Positions 55,302 through 64,000 of a stretch of DNA of 64,000 bases are shown piece by piece. Under the pieces are notes generated by a model. The model searched no databases and had not been told where the DNA came from. It was given only the letters and a program-made list of their open reading frames with translations. Position numbers and translations under genes: made by a program. The stretch comes from Gari tellinella (lineage: Eukaryota > Mollusca > Bivalvia > Cardiida > Psammobiidae). The stretch spans positions 53,628,216-53,692,215 of the forward strand of contig OV277868.1 in the NCBI GenBank assembly GCA_922989275.2. Direction: 5' to 3'. Numbering within the stretch: the stretch's first letter is position 1; each line of letters begins with the position of its first letter.

Positions 55302-55321
55302 TATTAACGTATTCTCCACTG
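55302..55321 (+). repeat. TA-1 right end, solo
   Basis: TATTAACGTATTCTCCACTG without the rest of the element. Confidence 0.55.
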
Positions 55322-55388
55322 TATTTGATTATATCAACATTTCACCGATTGCAAATGCCATTTTGAACCGGTGGTTGCCGTTCTCGAC

Positions 55389-55613
55389 TTAACCCTTTTT
55401 ATGATCAAATTTGTCGAAAGTTTTTACCCCTTCCTCGCCATAGTGTCGTCTAATTCAAAATTGTTGTCTGCAATATCGTTGCAAATTTAGATTTAAGGCA
55501 GTATGACTGACGAAATTTCGAATCGAGTGTCACATAGCGTTACGCGGCGTCTGATCAAAACCCAAACTGTTTGCAAACACGCTTTATATCGTCATTGACA
55601 GTGTAAGGGTTAA
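55389..55613 (-). repeat. TTAA-4 MITE
   Basis: TTAACCCTTTTTATGATC to GTGTAAGGGTTAA. One core arm is missing (starts at AGCGTTACGCGGCGTCTGAT). Confidence 0.8.
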
Positions 55614-55815
55614 TTGTTATTTGCAAATACATTTGATCCAGATTATATGCCAAGTGTGATGTGAAGTCTGATCAGTATCAAAATTGGTTGACATCGGTCG
55701 TTAGGTTTCCTCAATTTAAACTGCATAAATCTGATTTTGACAAAGTTTGTATTACGAAGGCAGGATAACGGGTCAAAGCTATAAATATCACTTACATTTA
55801 CAAATAGTTTGTATA

Positions 55816-56061
55816 CAGTGGAGAATGTGTTATTCTTTCCCAATAAACGCGTTTACGCTAAAACTATTATTTGCAGTGCAAACAGTTTGGAGCCAGATCA
55901 GACGCCGGGTAACCCGGCGTCTGATCAGGCTCCAAACTGTTTGCCACAAAGATAAACATGAATTATTAGAATTGTCCAAATGTTGCACTTTTCTACGTTT
56001 TAGTGCTTTGCGTTTGCGTACGTTTGCGTTTAAACGGGAAAGAATAACGTATTCTCCACTG
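55816..56061 (+). repeat. TA-1 MITE, full length
   Basis: 246 bp, TA-flanked. Ends GAGAATGTGTTATTC and CGTATTCTCCACTG. Confidence 0.92.
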
Positions 56062-56229
56062 TACCGTTAAGGCATCGAGTAAGTGCCGCCTGATAAGGAT
56101 CTAAACCGTTTAATAAACGCATTAGTATTTCGTGTGACAAATACATAATTGAAGATGCGCTGCTTGCAAATTGCATTGACAATTTTACTTCTTTTGCTGT
56201 AATAAAGAAACAAATTGATTCCTGGTTCC

Positions 56230-56370
56230 ATGCTTATAAAGCATTTGAGTTGAGTCTGAAATCGTTCTCAAGCATTTGATTGGTCAGATGTGAGCCTAGG
56301 ATTATGCTAAAATCTGACCAACCAAATTCTTGAGAAAGAACTCAGACTCAACACGAACGCTTTGTAAGCG
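56230..56370. repeat. foldback repeat G, copy 1
   Basis: TTGAGTCTGAAATCGTTCTC and AAGCATTTGATTGGTCAGAT pair with CTGACCAACCAAATTCTTGA and AGAACTCAGACTCAAC. Confidence 0.65.
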
Positions 56371-56523
56371 CTGGGCCAGATCATATGCCATGCTCAAACC
56401 AACATACCGGTGTGACGTATGATCAGGATTCAAACTCAATTTAGCAAATAACCATTGTACTCGAGAAAAGTCAGTGAGGGTTTAGAGCAAATCATGGATT
56501 AGACGGCCGTTGCGAGTTTGATA

Positions 56524-56768
56524 CAGTGGAGAAAACGTTATTCTTTCCCAATAAACGCGTTTACGCTAAAACTATTATTTGCAGTGCAAACAGTTTGGAG
56601 CCAGATCAGACGCCGGGTAACCCGGCGTCTGATCAGGCTCCAAACTGTTTGCCACCAAGATAAACATGAATTATCAGAATTGTCAAAAGTTGTACTTTTC
56701 TACGTTTTAGTGCTTTGCGTTTGCGTACGTTTGCGTTTAAACAGGAAAGAATAACAGATTCTCCACTG
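56524..56768 (+). repeat. TA-1 MITE, full length
   Basis: 245 bp, TA-flanked. Left end GAGAAAACG, right end AGATTCTCCACTG, so the two ends belong to different subtypes. Confidence 0.92.
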
Positions 56769-56870
56769 TAGGTGGAAAATACCCCAACCGCATTGACCAT
56801 TCTTAGTGCTGAAGATTGACATAGACAAGTTTGCAGCAGCATTTAATGATGAAATAGCTGAAACAAGATA

Positions 56871-57469
56871 CAGTGCTCCCTCCCTACAACAGCCCTCCCA
56901 ACAACGATTCCCTCCTTACAACAACGATTGCCCTCTCTTCCCCCCCAAAAAAGACAAGTAATTCCACTCTATTCACTGCTGCAATGACGCCTGCTTAACT
57001 CATTATCCCCTGAAACTTCCAATGGACTATTCCAGTTTACAATAATGGCTGGTCCATTTTCGACTATTTATTGTTGTTTTTATACTAAATTACAAAATGA
57101 CAAATAGTGAAGTCCCTGATTAGAGGGCTCCTGCAGGAGCCCTCTAATCAGGGACTTCACTGTTTGCATTAGACCAGTGTTCTCTTAACAGGTACACTTT
57201 TGGTAAATGACGCATATATGCGTCACTAGGGCTCAATGAGTTAAAAGTGTTGTGTGCTGTTGTTTTTGTTCCATAATGGACATTTTGACAGAAACAAACT
57301 TAATGACGAGTGACAAATAGCTTGAATCCAGATCAAACGCCGCGTTACGCTGATCTGGATTCAAGCTGTTTGCAAATGTAAGCTAATTTCCCGCTATATA
57401 ACGACTCCCTCCGAACAACACACATATTCTTTGTCTCTCATTGGGTGTTGTTGTAGAGAGGGAGCGCTG
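56871..57469 (+). repeat. TA-2 MITE with TTAA-2 inserted
   Basis: TA-flanked CAGTGCTCCCTCCCTACAAC to GTAGAGAGGGAGCGCTG. Core 1 at about 57313-57375. Without the TTAA-2 at 56995-57244 it is about 350 bp. Confidence 0.8.
56995..57244 (+). repeat. TTAA-2 MITE, full length
   Basis: 250 bp. A perfect core 3 with GCTCCTGCAGGAGC. Younger than the TA-2 it interrupts. Confidence 0.88.
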
Positions 57470-57562
57470 TATTTGGTAAACGGCGACATACCACGAAGCC
57501 TTGGGTCACATCTGGTATGCTTGGTGCCTGTCATGAAAGAAGAACCATGAAGAACAAGCGAT

Positions 57563-57805
57563 TTAACTCATTATCCCCTGACACTTTCAATGGACAAATC
57601 CAGTTTACAACAAGGCTGGTCCATTTTAGACTATTTAGAGTGTTTGTTATGATAAACATGTATTGCAAATGCCAAATAGTGAAGTCCCTGATAAGAGGGC
57701 TCCTACAGAAGCCCTTTAATCAGGGTCTTTACTGTTTGGCATTAGACAAAGGTACCCTTCACGGGTACACTTTTCGTAAATAAATGCCAGGGCTCAATGA
57801 GTTAA
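57563..57805 (+). repeat. TTAA-2 MITE
   Basis: TTAACTCATTATCCCCTGAC to GGGCTCAATGAGTTAA. Its last TTAA is the first TTAA of the next element. Confidence 0.82.
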
Positions 57806-57979
57806 CCCCTTCACTGCCTTACCCCGAGTACAGTAGTTATTTGCAAACAGTTTAGATCCAAACTGTTTGGCACTCGTTTCAATATTTCTTAAGTCAAAAT
57901 ACTTAAAAATTGTTTTTTAGAAATAGAAGCAGACGACAATTGTTTAAATTTGATGACGTCATGGCAGTGAAGGGGTTAA
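57802..57979 (+). repeat. TTAA-4 MITE, hairpin reduced
   Basis: TTAACCCCTTCACTGCC to GCAGTGAAGGGGTTAA. The core is cut to AACAGTTTAGATCCAAACTG. Confidence 0.8.
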
Positions 57980-58094
57980 ACCAGAAGATGCAATGCTTTA
58001 CAGAGAGGCTAACTGCAAAGTCAAGATAATGATGAAGGAGGCCAAAGAGAAATGGATAGGCAAAAGCTGTGGCAACACTGAGAACAACATGGTA

Positions 58095-58286
58095 CAGTGG
58101 AGAAAACGTTATTCTTTCCCGTTTAAACGAAACGAAACGCAAACGCAAAACACTTAAACGTAGAAAAGTACAACTTTTTGACAATTCTGATAATTCATGT
58201 TTATCTTGGTGGCAAACTGTTTGCAATGGAAATAATAGATTTAGCGTAAAGGCGTTTATTGGGAAAGAATAACGTTTTCTCCACTG
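58095..58286 (-). repeat. TA-1 MITE without hairpin
   Basis: 192 bp, TA-flanked, with perfect ends, but the core is reduced to GGCAAACTGTTTGC. The loss looks like a clean collapse between the outer arm repeats. Confidence 0.88.
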
Positions 58287-58508
58287 TAATCAATGACAAC
58301 AAAAGGCTTACCGGTTGGTGAAAGACCTTACCAAGGAGAAACAGGCTAAGCCAACAACTGAGATAAACAAATCAACGAAGTTTCTTAGGGAGGAACAGGA
58401 CATTCATTCTAAAGAGATCGGCTTAAAACTGCTGTGAACTCTATAACAATCAGACAATTGGGGACATAGCAGTATTGAATGGCACAGACGCAGCCTAAGA
58501 GAATTCTA

Positions 58509-58769
58509 CAGTGCTCCATTACTACAACGACACCCAATGGGAGACAAAGATTGTGTTCGTTGTTCTCAGGGAGTCGTTATACGCACCGTCTGATTTGGAT
58601 TCAAGCTATTTGTCACTCGTCATTAAGTTTGTTTCTGTCATAATGTCCTTTATGTAACTGAGAAAAACAGAAGACAGACAATAATTTTAAGCAGGCGACA
58701 TTTCAGCAGTGAATAGGGTGGAAAATTGGGAATCGTTGTTTTGAGGGCCGTTGTAGGGAGGGAGCATTG
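58509..58769 (+). repeat. TA-2 MITE, hairpin reduced
   Basis: TA-flanked CAGTGCTCCATTACTACAAC to GTAGGGAGGGAGCATTG. Only one core arm is left (GTCTGATTTGGATTCAAGCT). Confidence 0.75.
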
Positions 58770-58857
58770 TATCTCTAAATTGTCTGCGAGGAGGTGAGGT
58801 AGCACTCAAATTTCTGTAAAGAGGAAAAGCTTAAACCTGATTCGTCAAATGCCTGAG

Positions 58858-59034
58858 CACAATCTCACACTCAACACTTTATAACCTTGACGCCTGGCTC
58901 CGAGGTTATAAAGCATTTTAATTGAGTCTGAGTGTGTTTCCAAGCATTTGATTGCTAGGCTCAAATCTGACCAATCAAATGCTTGGGAATGAGTTTAGAC
59001 TCAAGTCAAAAGCTTTATAACCTTGACGCCTGGA
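58858..59034. repeat. foldback repeat G, copy 2
   Basis: TTATAACCTTGACGCCTGG occurs at both 58880 and 59014. Between them AAGCATTTGATTGCTAGGCT pairs with its complement AGCATTTGATTGGTCAGATT-type arm. Related to 56230-56370. Confidence 0.6.
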
Positions 59035-59094
59035 CGAAACACCACAGACGATACTCAACCTTAGAATTCTCTATGAGGAATGCTTGCAACATCA

Positions 59095-59347
59095 CAGGGC
59101 TGCCATAAGTTGACATGAAAAATCCTAAGATTTCCCAATTTGCATTTTTCAAGTTTGATTTTACAAATCGTACCTTTACCACATCGTCTGTTTCTAGTTT
59201 TGTTGACACTTGACTACTTAAAACAGGCTGGAAGTAAAGTAGAATGCGCCTTAAGGCGCATTCTGCTTTACTTTCAGTCTGTTTTAAGCTAACATGTACT
59301 AGAAAAAAATCCGAAGATTTAGGAAAAATCCGCTAATGGCAGCCCTG
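59095..59347 (+). repeat. SIX MITE
   Basis: 253 bp with exact 6-bp duplication ACATCA, inserted in LINE coding sequence. Core 2 with GCGCCTTAAGGCGC. Confidence 0.9.
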
Positions 59348-59489
59348 ACATCAGTAAGATCTGCAAAATGTTTTCATTGACTTCAAGAAGGCTTTTGACA
59401 GAGTTTGGTATGTAGCATTATGTGCAACCACAAGGAAGTGCAATATCAGTTAGAATTTGGTCAGCGTCATACAGCAGCTGCATGATAAA

Positions 59490-60545
59490 ACTTTTATTCT
59501 AACATGACACGTGAATTCGTCTCTATAAACAAAGAACATTTCTATCGTGGTATACCTGAGACGGTATACCACGCTCTTCCCTACCCCGCTCCTCCCACGG
59601 TTATATGACATGACGTGACCACGTGCGTTCATACGTTATGTTTTTTAAATTTCTTTCGTTATTCATATAGCCTGTAAAGACCATATACTTTTAACCAGTA
59701 ACGTTACAGTAATTTTCTCATTCTTCTGTCTTGTTTGATGTAATGTTTGTTCTATGCCAGATTATGGATCGGTAATTGTAAATTTGCTTATGGGTGTTAG
59801 ATTCTTGTAATGCCGCGGAAAAAGTTATTCGGTCGAAAAACTTCATCCGCTGAGGAAATAAGTATGGAACATTTGATTTCCTTTCTAATGAATTTCCTTA
59901 CATCTTGTCATGTTAGAATCGAAATAATCTATGTTCTACCGTTGTGAAACTGTATTTTACAACGGTCGGTCGTTGTGGTGCGCAGGAATTGACCACTCAG
60001 GCCTTCGGCCTTCGTGGTCAATTCCTGCGCACCACAACTCCCAACCGTTGTAAAATACCGTTTCACAACGGTAGAACATAGATTATTTCTTAATTCTAAC
60101 ATGACACGTGAATTCGTCTCTATAAACAAAGAACAGGTCTATCGTGGTATACCTGAGACGGTATACCACGCTCTTCCCTACCCCGCTCCTCCCACGGTTA
60201 TATGACATGACGTGACCACGTGCGTTCATACGTTATGTTTTTTAAATTTCTTTCGTTATTCATATAGCTCGTAAAGACCATATACTTTTAACAAGTAACG
60301 TTACAGTAATTTTCTCATTCTTCTGTCTTGTTTGCTGTAATGTTTGTTCTATGCCAGATTATGGATCGGTAATTGTAAATTTGCTTATGGGTGTTAGATT
60401 CTTGTAATGCCGCGGAAAAAGTTATTCGGTCGAAAAACTTCATCCGCTGAGGAAATAAGTATGGAACATTTGATTTCCTTTCTAATGAATTTCCTTACAT
60501 CTTGTCATGTTAGAATCGAAATAATCTATGTTCTACCGTATTTCT
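59490..60545 (+). repeat. direct duplication (about 450 bp x2) inside the LINE
   Basis: 59495-59940 and 60091-60538 are near-identical at an offset of 596 bp. Each holds a hairpin TATCGTGGTATACC...GGTATACCACGC and an open frame starting MPRKKLFGRKTSSAEE that I do not recognise. The second copy continues into about 50 bp of other sequence before LINE coding resumes. Confidence 0.85.
59923..60087. repeat. 165-bp foldback at the duplication joint
   Basis: AATAATCTATGTTCTACCGT at 59923 pairs with its complement ending at 60087. An inner stem around GTTGTGGTGCGCAGGAATTG closes on GGCCTTCGGCC at about 60001. Confidence 0.85.
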
Positions 60546-60700
60546 TAAGTGTCCAGAGTAGATCTACTTATTTACGGGAACTACAGAACCACAGTTGAAC
60601 TTATGCAAAATTGGCTTCTGTCACTAACTCTCTTCAACATCTTCTTAGATCGAATCATGTCCTAGGACCGATGCACAAGGCCAAGAGGGAACAACAAGTA

Positions 60701-60911
60701 GTAATTTCTCATCGAATTTTCTTATCTGGGGCGGGAATCAACCTTTAATCCATTTTCTTAACTTCTAATTCCTTTTTGATTAAGATAGATATTCTGTTTT
60801 TTATTTATACACTGTTGGGTTCTGACGTCATATAAGATAATTATGAGTTTTATCTTGATTAAAACAAAATTACCTAATCTTTATCAATTCATACTAATAC
60901 CAATACAATCA
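60701..60911. other. no gene seen
   Basis: AT-rich. Any further LINE coding sequence is not recognisable. Confidence 0.3.
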
Positions 60912-61117
60912 TTGACGCCTTTACTGCCTTACTCAAAGTACAACAACTATTATTTGCAAACAGTTTGGACCCTAATCAGACACCGCGTAACGCATCGTCT
61001 GATCAGGGTCCAAACTGTTTGACACTCATTTGTCAATTTATCTAAAATTCAAAATTGACAAATAAAATCAGAAGACAAATGTTTAAAACTGATGACGTCA
61101 CGTCAGTAAAGGGTTAA
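60912..61117 (+). repeat. TTAA-4 MITE
   Basis: Left end worn (GACGCCTTTACTGCCTTAC), right end GTCAGTAAAGGGTTAA. Core 1 at about 60957-61020. Confidence 0.75.
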
Positions 61118-61137
61118 AAAATGTGCATGTGCTTGTA

Positions 61138-61383
61138 CAGTGGAGAATCTGTTATTCTTTCCTGTTTAAACGCAAACGTACGCAAACGCAAAGCACTAAA
61201 ACGTAGAAAAGTACAACTTCTGGACAATTCTGATAATTCATGTTTATCTTGGTGGCAAACAGTTTGGAGCCTGATCAGACGCCGGGTTACCCGGCGTCTG
61301 ATCTGGCTCCAAACTGTTTACACTGCAAATAATAGTTTTAGCGTAAACGCGTTTATTGGGAAAGAATAACGTTTTCTCCACTG
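61138..61383 (-). repeat. TA-1 MITE, full length
   Basis: 246 bp, TA-flanked. Core 1 at about 61255-61321 with GGGTTACCC. Confidence 0.92.
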
Positions 61384-61880
61384 TAGCAAACAGCTTCTGT
61401 TTAATCTTTTATGCTGATTGCGACACGCACATGGTAATTGCAAAGAGTTTAGATCCAGATTCAAACAGTTTAAGACTTATGATAATAAGATAAATAAAAC
61501 TCAAGAAAATACATAAAAAGTGGCGATTTTTGCAGACGACTTTTGTAAAGTAGACAATATTCAAGATAAGCGAAGGATTAAAACAAAAGTACAAACACCC
61601 AAAAGTTGGGTTGATAAATTCTCAATCGCTCTCAAGGTTTTTTCCGTTAAACAAATATTGCCTCTTATAAGTGGGATCGTTAAAGCCGCATTGTGCTTTT
61701 GAGAAACCTGCATAAAACGGTTGTTTGGGGTCCCATTTGAACTACGTGGGACGTGATTCTTTCACAAAAACCGGTTTTATCTAAGCAATTCGCTTTTTAA
61801 ATTTTATTTATAATATTTTTGTGCTAGCACCAATTAAAAAGCCTCCCTTGTGAATGGAAAGAAGGACAACTCTGTAAATA
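61384..61880. other. no gene seen
   Basis: A short diverged core scrap at 61450-61472. An open frame at 61520-61702 has no known domain. Confidence 0.3.
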
Positions 61881-62078
61881 CAGGGCTCCAGATAACGGAA
61901 GTATTTCGAAAACTTAAATCTTTATTTCTGCTTTAAACCCAATGGTGTCATACTCATTAAAAGTGTCTCGAATAGACGGTTTAATCAGTAGTAACACCAT
62001 AGCATTCGGTGCTGAAATGAGTGAGAAAATGTTAGATTGGTTCAGATTACTCTCGCTTACATGTTTAGCTGGAACATC
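61881..62078 (+). repeat. family F MITE, right end worn
   Basis: CAGGGCTCCAGATAACGG at the left. Hairpin around TACTCATTAAAAGTGTCTCG. The right end TTAGCTGGAACATCTG is altered. Confidence 0.65.
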
Positions 62079-62187
62079 TGGATAACCCTTATTCTGCTGC
62101 ACAGACGTCTGCTTCGACATTGTCGTCTGCAAAATGTGTTCAGTTTAGATTTATGCATTGTTTTAATTAAACAAACCTTAAGACGAG

Positions 62188-62262
62188 TGTCAAATGGTTT
62201 GGATCCAGATGAGACGCCACGTTACGCGGCGTCTTTTTAGATTCAAATAGTTTGTAAACTCC
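62188..62262 (+). repeat. solo core 1 hairpin, diverged
   Basis: AATGGTTTGGATCCAGATGA with GCGGCGTCTTTTTAGATTCA. Confidence 0.5.
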
Positions 62263-62384
62263 GTAAAGTAGGCACAGGGTTAAACACTATGAGATTCAAT
62301 AACAAACGTGTACATATCTTTCACTGTGGGTAAACGGTCAAATAAACTATAGAGAATGTGTATACCTTGAGCTTGCTGAAAATG

Positions 62385-63180
62385 ACTGTTTCAGCCTTGT
62401 CCGTTCTCTAACTCAAACATTTCTTTTTTGATCTTCACCAAACTTGCTACAAATGTTTATTAGTATAGAATCTAGGTCAGGCTCAATAACTAGCAAAATC
62501 GCATAAGGCATGTCTGAGTTATTGCTGAAAAATGCTGAAACAGTCATTTTTTAATACATAAAGGGCAAAAACTCAGACATGCCACATGCGATTTTTGTAA
62601 TAATCAAACTAAACCTAAATTTTATATACTTAAACATTTTCAGCAAGTTTAATGAATATCCGATAAAAACTGTATGTGTTAGAGTGCAAAAAGTGACTGA
62701 AACCGTCATTTTTCATTAATAAACAGGCAATAACTTAGATATACCTTATGCGCTTTTAGTAGTAATCATACTAAACCTTGATATTATATCAATAAATATT
62801 TTCAGCAAATTTGGTGAAGATCCAATAAAACGTATTTGTGTTAGAGAGCAAACCTTGCTGAAAACAGTCATTTTTTAATACATAAAGGGCAAAAACTTAG
62901 GTATGCCACATGCGATTTTATTAATAATCAAACTAGACCTGAATTTTATATGAATAAATATTTTCAGCATGTTTGGTGAATATCCCATAAAAACTGTTTG
63001 TTTTAGAGTGCAAAAATGACTGAAACAGTCATTTTTTATAAATTAACAGGCAATAACTCAAAAACACCTTATGCGATTTTAGTAGTAATCAAACTAAACC
63101 TTGATTTTATATCAATGAACATTTTCAGCAAGTTTGTGGAAGATCGGATAAAAGATATTCGAGTTAGAGAGCGGACAAAA
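62385..63180 (+). repeat. 161-bp tandem array with an inverted first unit
   Basis: CAGTCATTTTT or its variant recurs at 62541, 62704, 62865 and 63026. Two unit types alternate (AAAGGGCAAAAACT and AACAGGCAATAACT), giving a 322-bp higher-order period. Bases 62385-62530 are the same unit in reverse. Confidence 0.85.
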
Positions 63181-63573
63181 AAGTGTGATAGTCTAACTGA
63201 CTGATGGATCGACCGTCGAAGGTAATTGCGGTTGCACACGGTGATGTTGATTCCGGCTGTATCACGTGATACTAAGCCGTGTGGTAAGGTTTATGGCAGA
63301 CGCTCTATTTTCGGTTTGTTATGATTTTAAATCGCCCTTTTTGGTGGTTTAGGTCCGTCTTCATCATTTCATAGATCAGTTTGGCCCATTAGAATGTTCA
63401 AACATTATTATTAACCGTTATTGTATTTCAGACATTATGAAAAGGTCTGAAAACACAATGGGACTTTAACATAGTCAATAACGAACACTGAGACTCAATC
63501 AGATCAGGGCCTACACTGCTTACAAAGACCCAGATAGCGGTTGCAGTAACGTAACTCTCGGTTATGATTCGGC
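63181..63573. other. no gene seen
   Basis: No domain, RNA or element end recognised. GTATCACGTGATAC at about 63259 is a short palindrome. Confidence 0.3.
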
Positions 63574-63789
63574 TTAACCCTTTGACTCTCAATATTAACG
63601 TTATAAAGCACATTTGAAAACAGCTTTGGTCCTAATCAGACGCCGCGTCACGCGGGGTCTGAACAGGATCAAAACTGTTTGTCACACGTTTTGAAATTAC
63701 GTCAGTTGTACTGCCTTAAATCTTACCTTAAAACGTTATTGCAAACAACAATATTAAAGCAGACGACAATATGGCGGTGAAGGGGTTGA
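63574..63789 (+). repeat. TTAA-4 MITE
   Basis: TTAACCCTTTGACTCTCAA to GGCGGTGAAGGGGTTGA. Core 1 with a CGCGTCACGCG centre at about 63618-63682. Confidence 0.8.
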
Positions 63790-63852
63790 AACCTCGTGAT
63801 AAATTTGATCATGGAAGAGTAAATTTACCAGGCTACCAGGACGAATATATTA

Positions 63853-64000
63853 CAGTGGAGAATCTGTTATTCTTTCCCAATAAACGCGTTTACGCTAAAA
63901 CTATTATTTGCAGTGCAAACAGTTTGGAGCCAGATCAGACGCCGGGTAACCCGGCGTCTGATCAGGCTCCAAACTGTTTGCCACCAAGATAAGCAAGAAT
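63853..64000 (+). repeat. TA-1 MITE, cut by the window end
   Basis: TA-flanked left end CAGTGGAGAATCTGTTATTC and a complete core 1 (about 63914-63981). The right end lies outside. Confidence 0.9.

Larger units (their letters stand above)
56770..60700 (+). pseudogene. LINE remnant cut up by nested insertions
   Basis: Plus-strand coding scraps appear in the order of one LINE ORF2. About 56813-56868: DKFAAAFNDEIAET. 57495-57562: KPWVTSGMLGACHERR. About 57985-58090: LYREANCKVKIMMKEAKEKW. About 58305-58400: LVKDLTKEKQ. About 59060-59094: LRILYEECLQH. 59365-59485: VFIDFKKAFDRVW, the start of the reverse-transcriptase palm. About 60615-60660: LSLTLFNIFLDRIMS. Between them lie TA-2, TTAA-2, TTAA-4, TA-1, SIX, a foldback and a 1.1-kb duplicated insert. 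Several frames and stops intervene, so it is dead. A different family from the LINE at 32578. Confidence 0.8.

Noticed and set aside
17983..63981. CRISPR array (many similar palindromes)
   Set aside because: Units are dispersed, of variable spacing, in both orientations and bounded by transposon ends; the genome is eukaryotic.
31744..63992. Recurring open frames with RVYAKTIICSANSLEPDQTP or PINAFTLKLLFAVQTVWSQI
   Set aside because: They are translations of TA-1 MITEs in both directions; the similarity between them comes from repeated DNA, not from a protein family.

Overview
The window looks like gene-poor, AT-rich metazoan DNA, most likely from a bivalve mollusc. This is inference from three things: spliced animal exons, an IL-17-like reading frame of the type expanded in bivalves, and an interspersed repeat at 5689-6026 that resembles one common in bivalve genomes. 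There is no operon structure, and almost every long open frame is repeat-derived. Two host genes can be supported. (1) The 5' end of NAA25, the auxiliary subunit of the NatB N-terminal acetyltransferase, lies on the minus strand. Its coding exons are 9631-9703, 6633-6718 and 5403-5541, with matching splice phases and a promoter motif cluster at about 9699-9782. The rest of the gene should lie to the left, mostly outside the window. (2) A secreted IL-17-like protein is encoded by a last exon at 49041-49739 on the plus strand.

Layout. 0-9.8 kb: NAA25 with introns full of transposons, including an 822-bp hAT-like element inside an older palindromic element and a 1.17-kb element with about 100-bp inverted ends. 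11.1-17.4 kb: a GTA microsatellite split by a 5.76-kb Ty3/Gypsy LTR retrotransposon with 99.3% identical LTRs but a broken, gag-less pol. 20.9-23.8 kb: a 2x178-bp repeat followed by a 2x1.28-kb near-perfect tandem duplication carrying CCAAT, GC-box and CRE motifs. 29.5-30.2 kb: a quasi-palindromic 21-bp array that reads as heptads on both strands. 32.5-34.1 kb: a 5'-truncated LINE. 48.9-49.7 kb: the IL-17-like gene. 56.8-60.7 kb: a LINE remnant cut into pieces by at least seven nested insertions. 62.4-63.2 kb: a 161-bp tandem array.

The dominant feature is a dense set of short non-autonomous elements (MITEs), each with a long hairpin in its middle. Provisional names used here: TA-1 (ends CAGTGGAGAA, TA target; at least 17 copies), TA-2 (CAGTGCTCCC, TA), TA-3 (CAGTAAAACCTC, TA), TA-4 (CAGTGGTAAATACG, TA), TTAA-1 to TTAA-4 (TTAA target, ends CCC...), SIX (ends CAGGGCTGCCAT, 6-bp target duplication) and F (CAGGGCTCCAGA). 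The hairpin cores fall into a few types: core 1, arms built around AACAGTTTGG...GATCAGACGCCG; core 2, arms around AAAGCAGGCTGAAAGTAAAGC; core 3, arms around AACAGTGAAG...AGGGCTCC. The same core occurs behind different termini and target sites: core 1 in TA-1, TA-2 and TTAA-4; core 2 in TTAA-3 and SIX, with a variant in TA-3. This modular pairing of hairpin core with transposon end is the most unusual property of the window.
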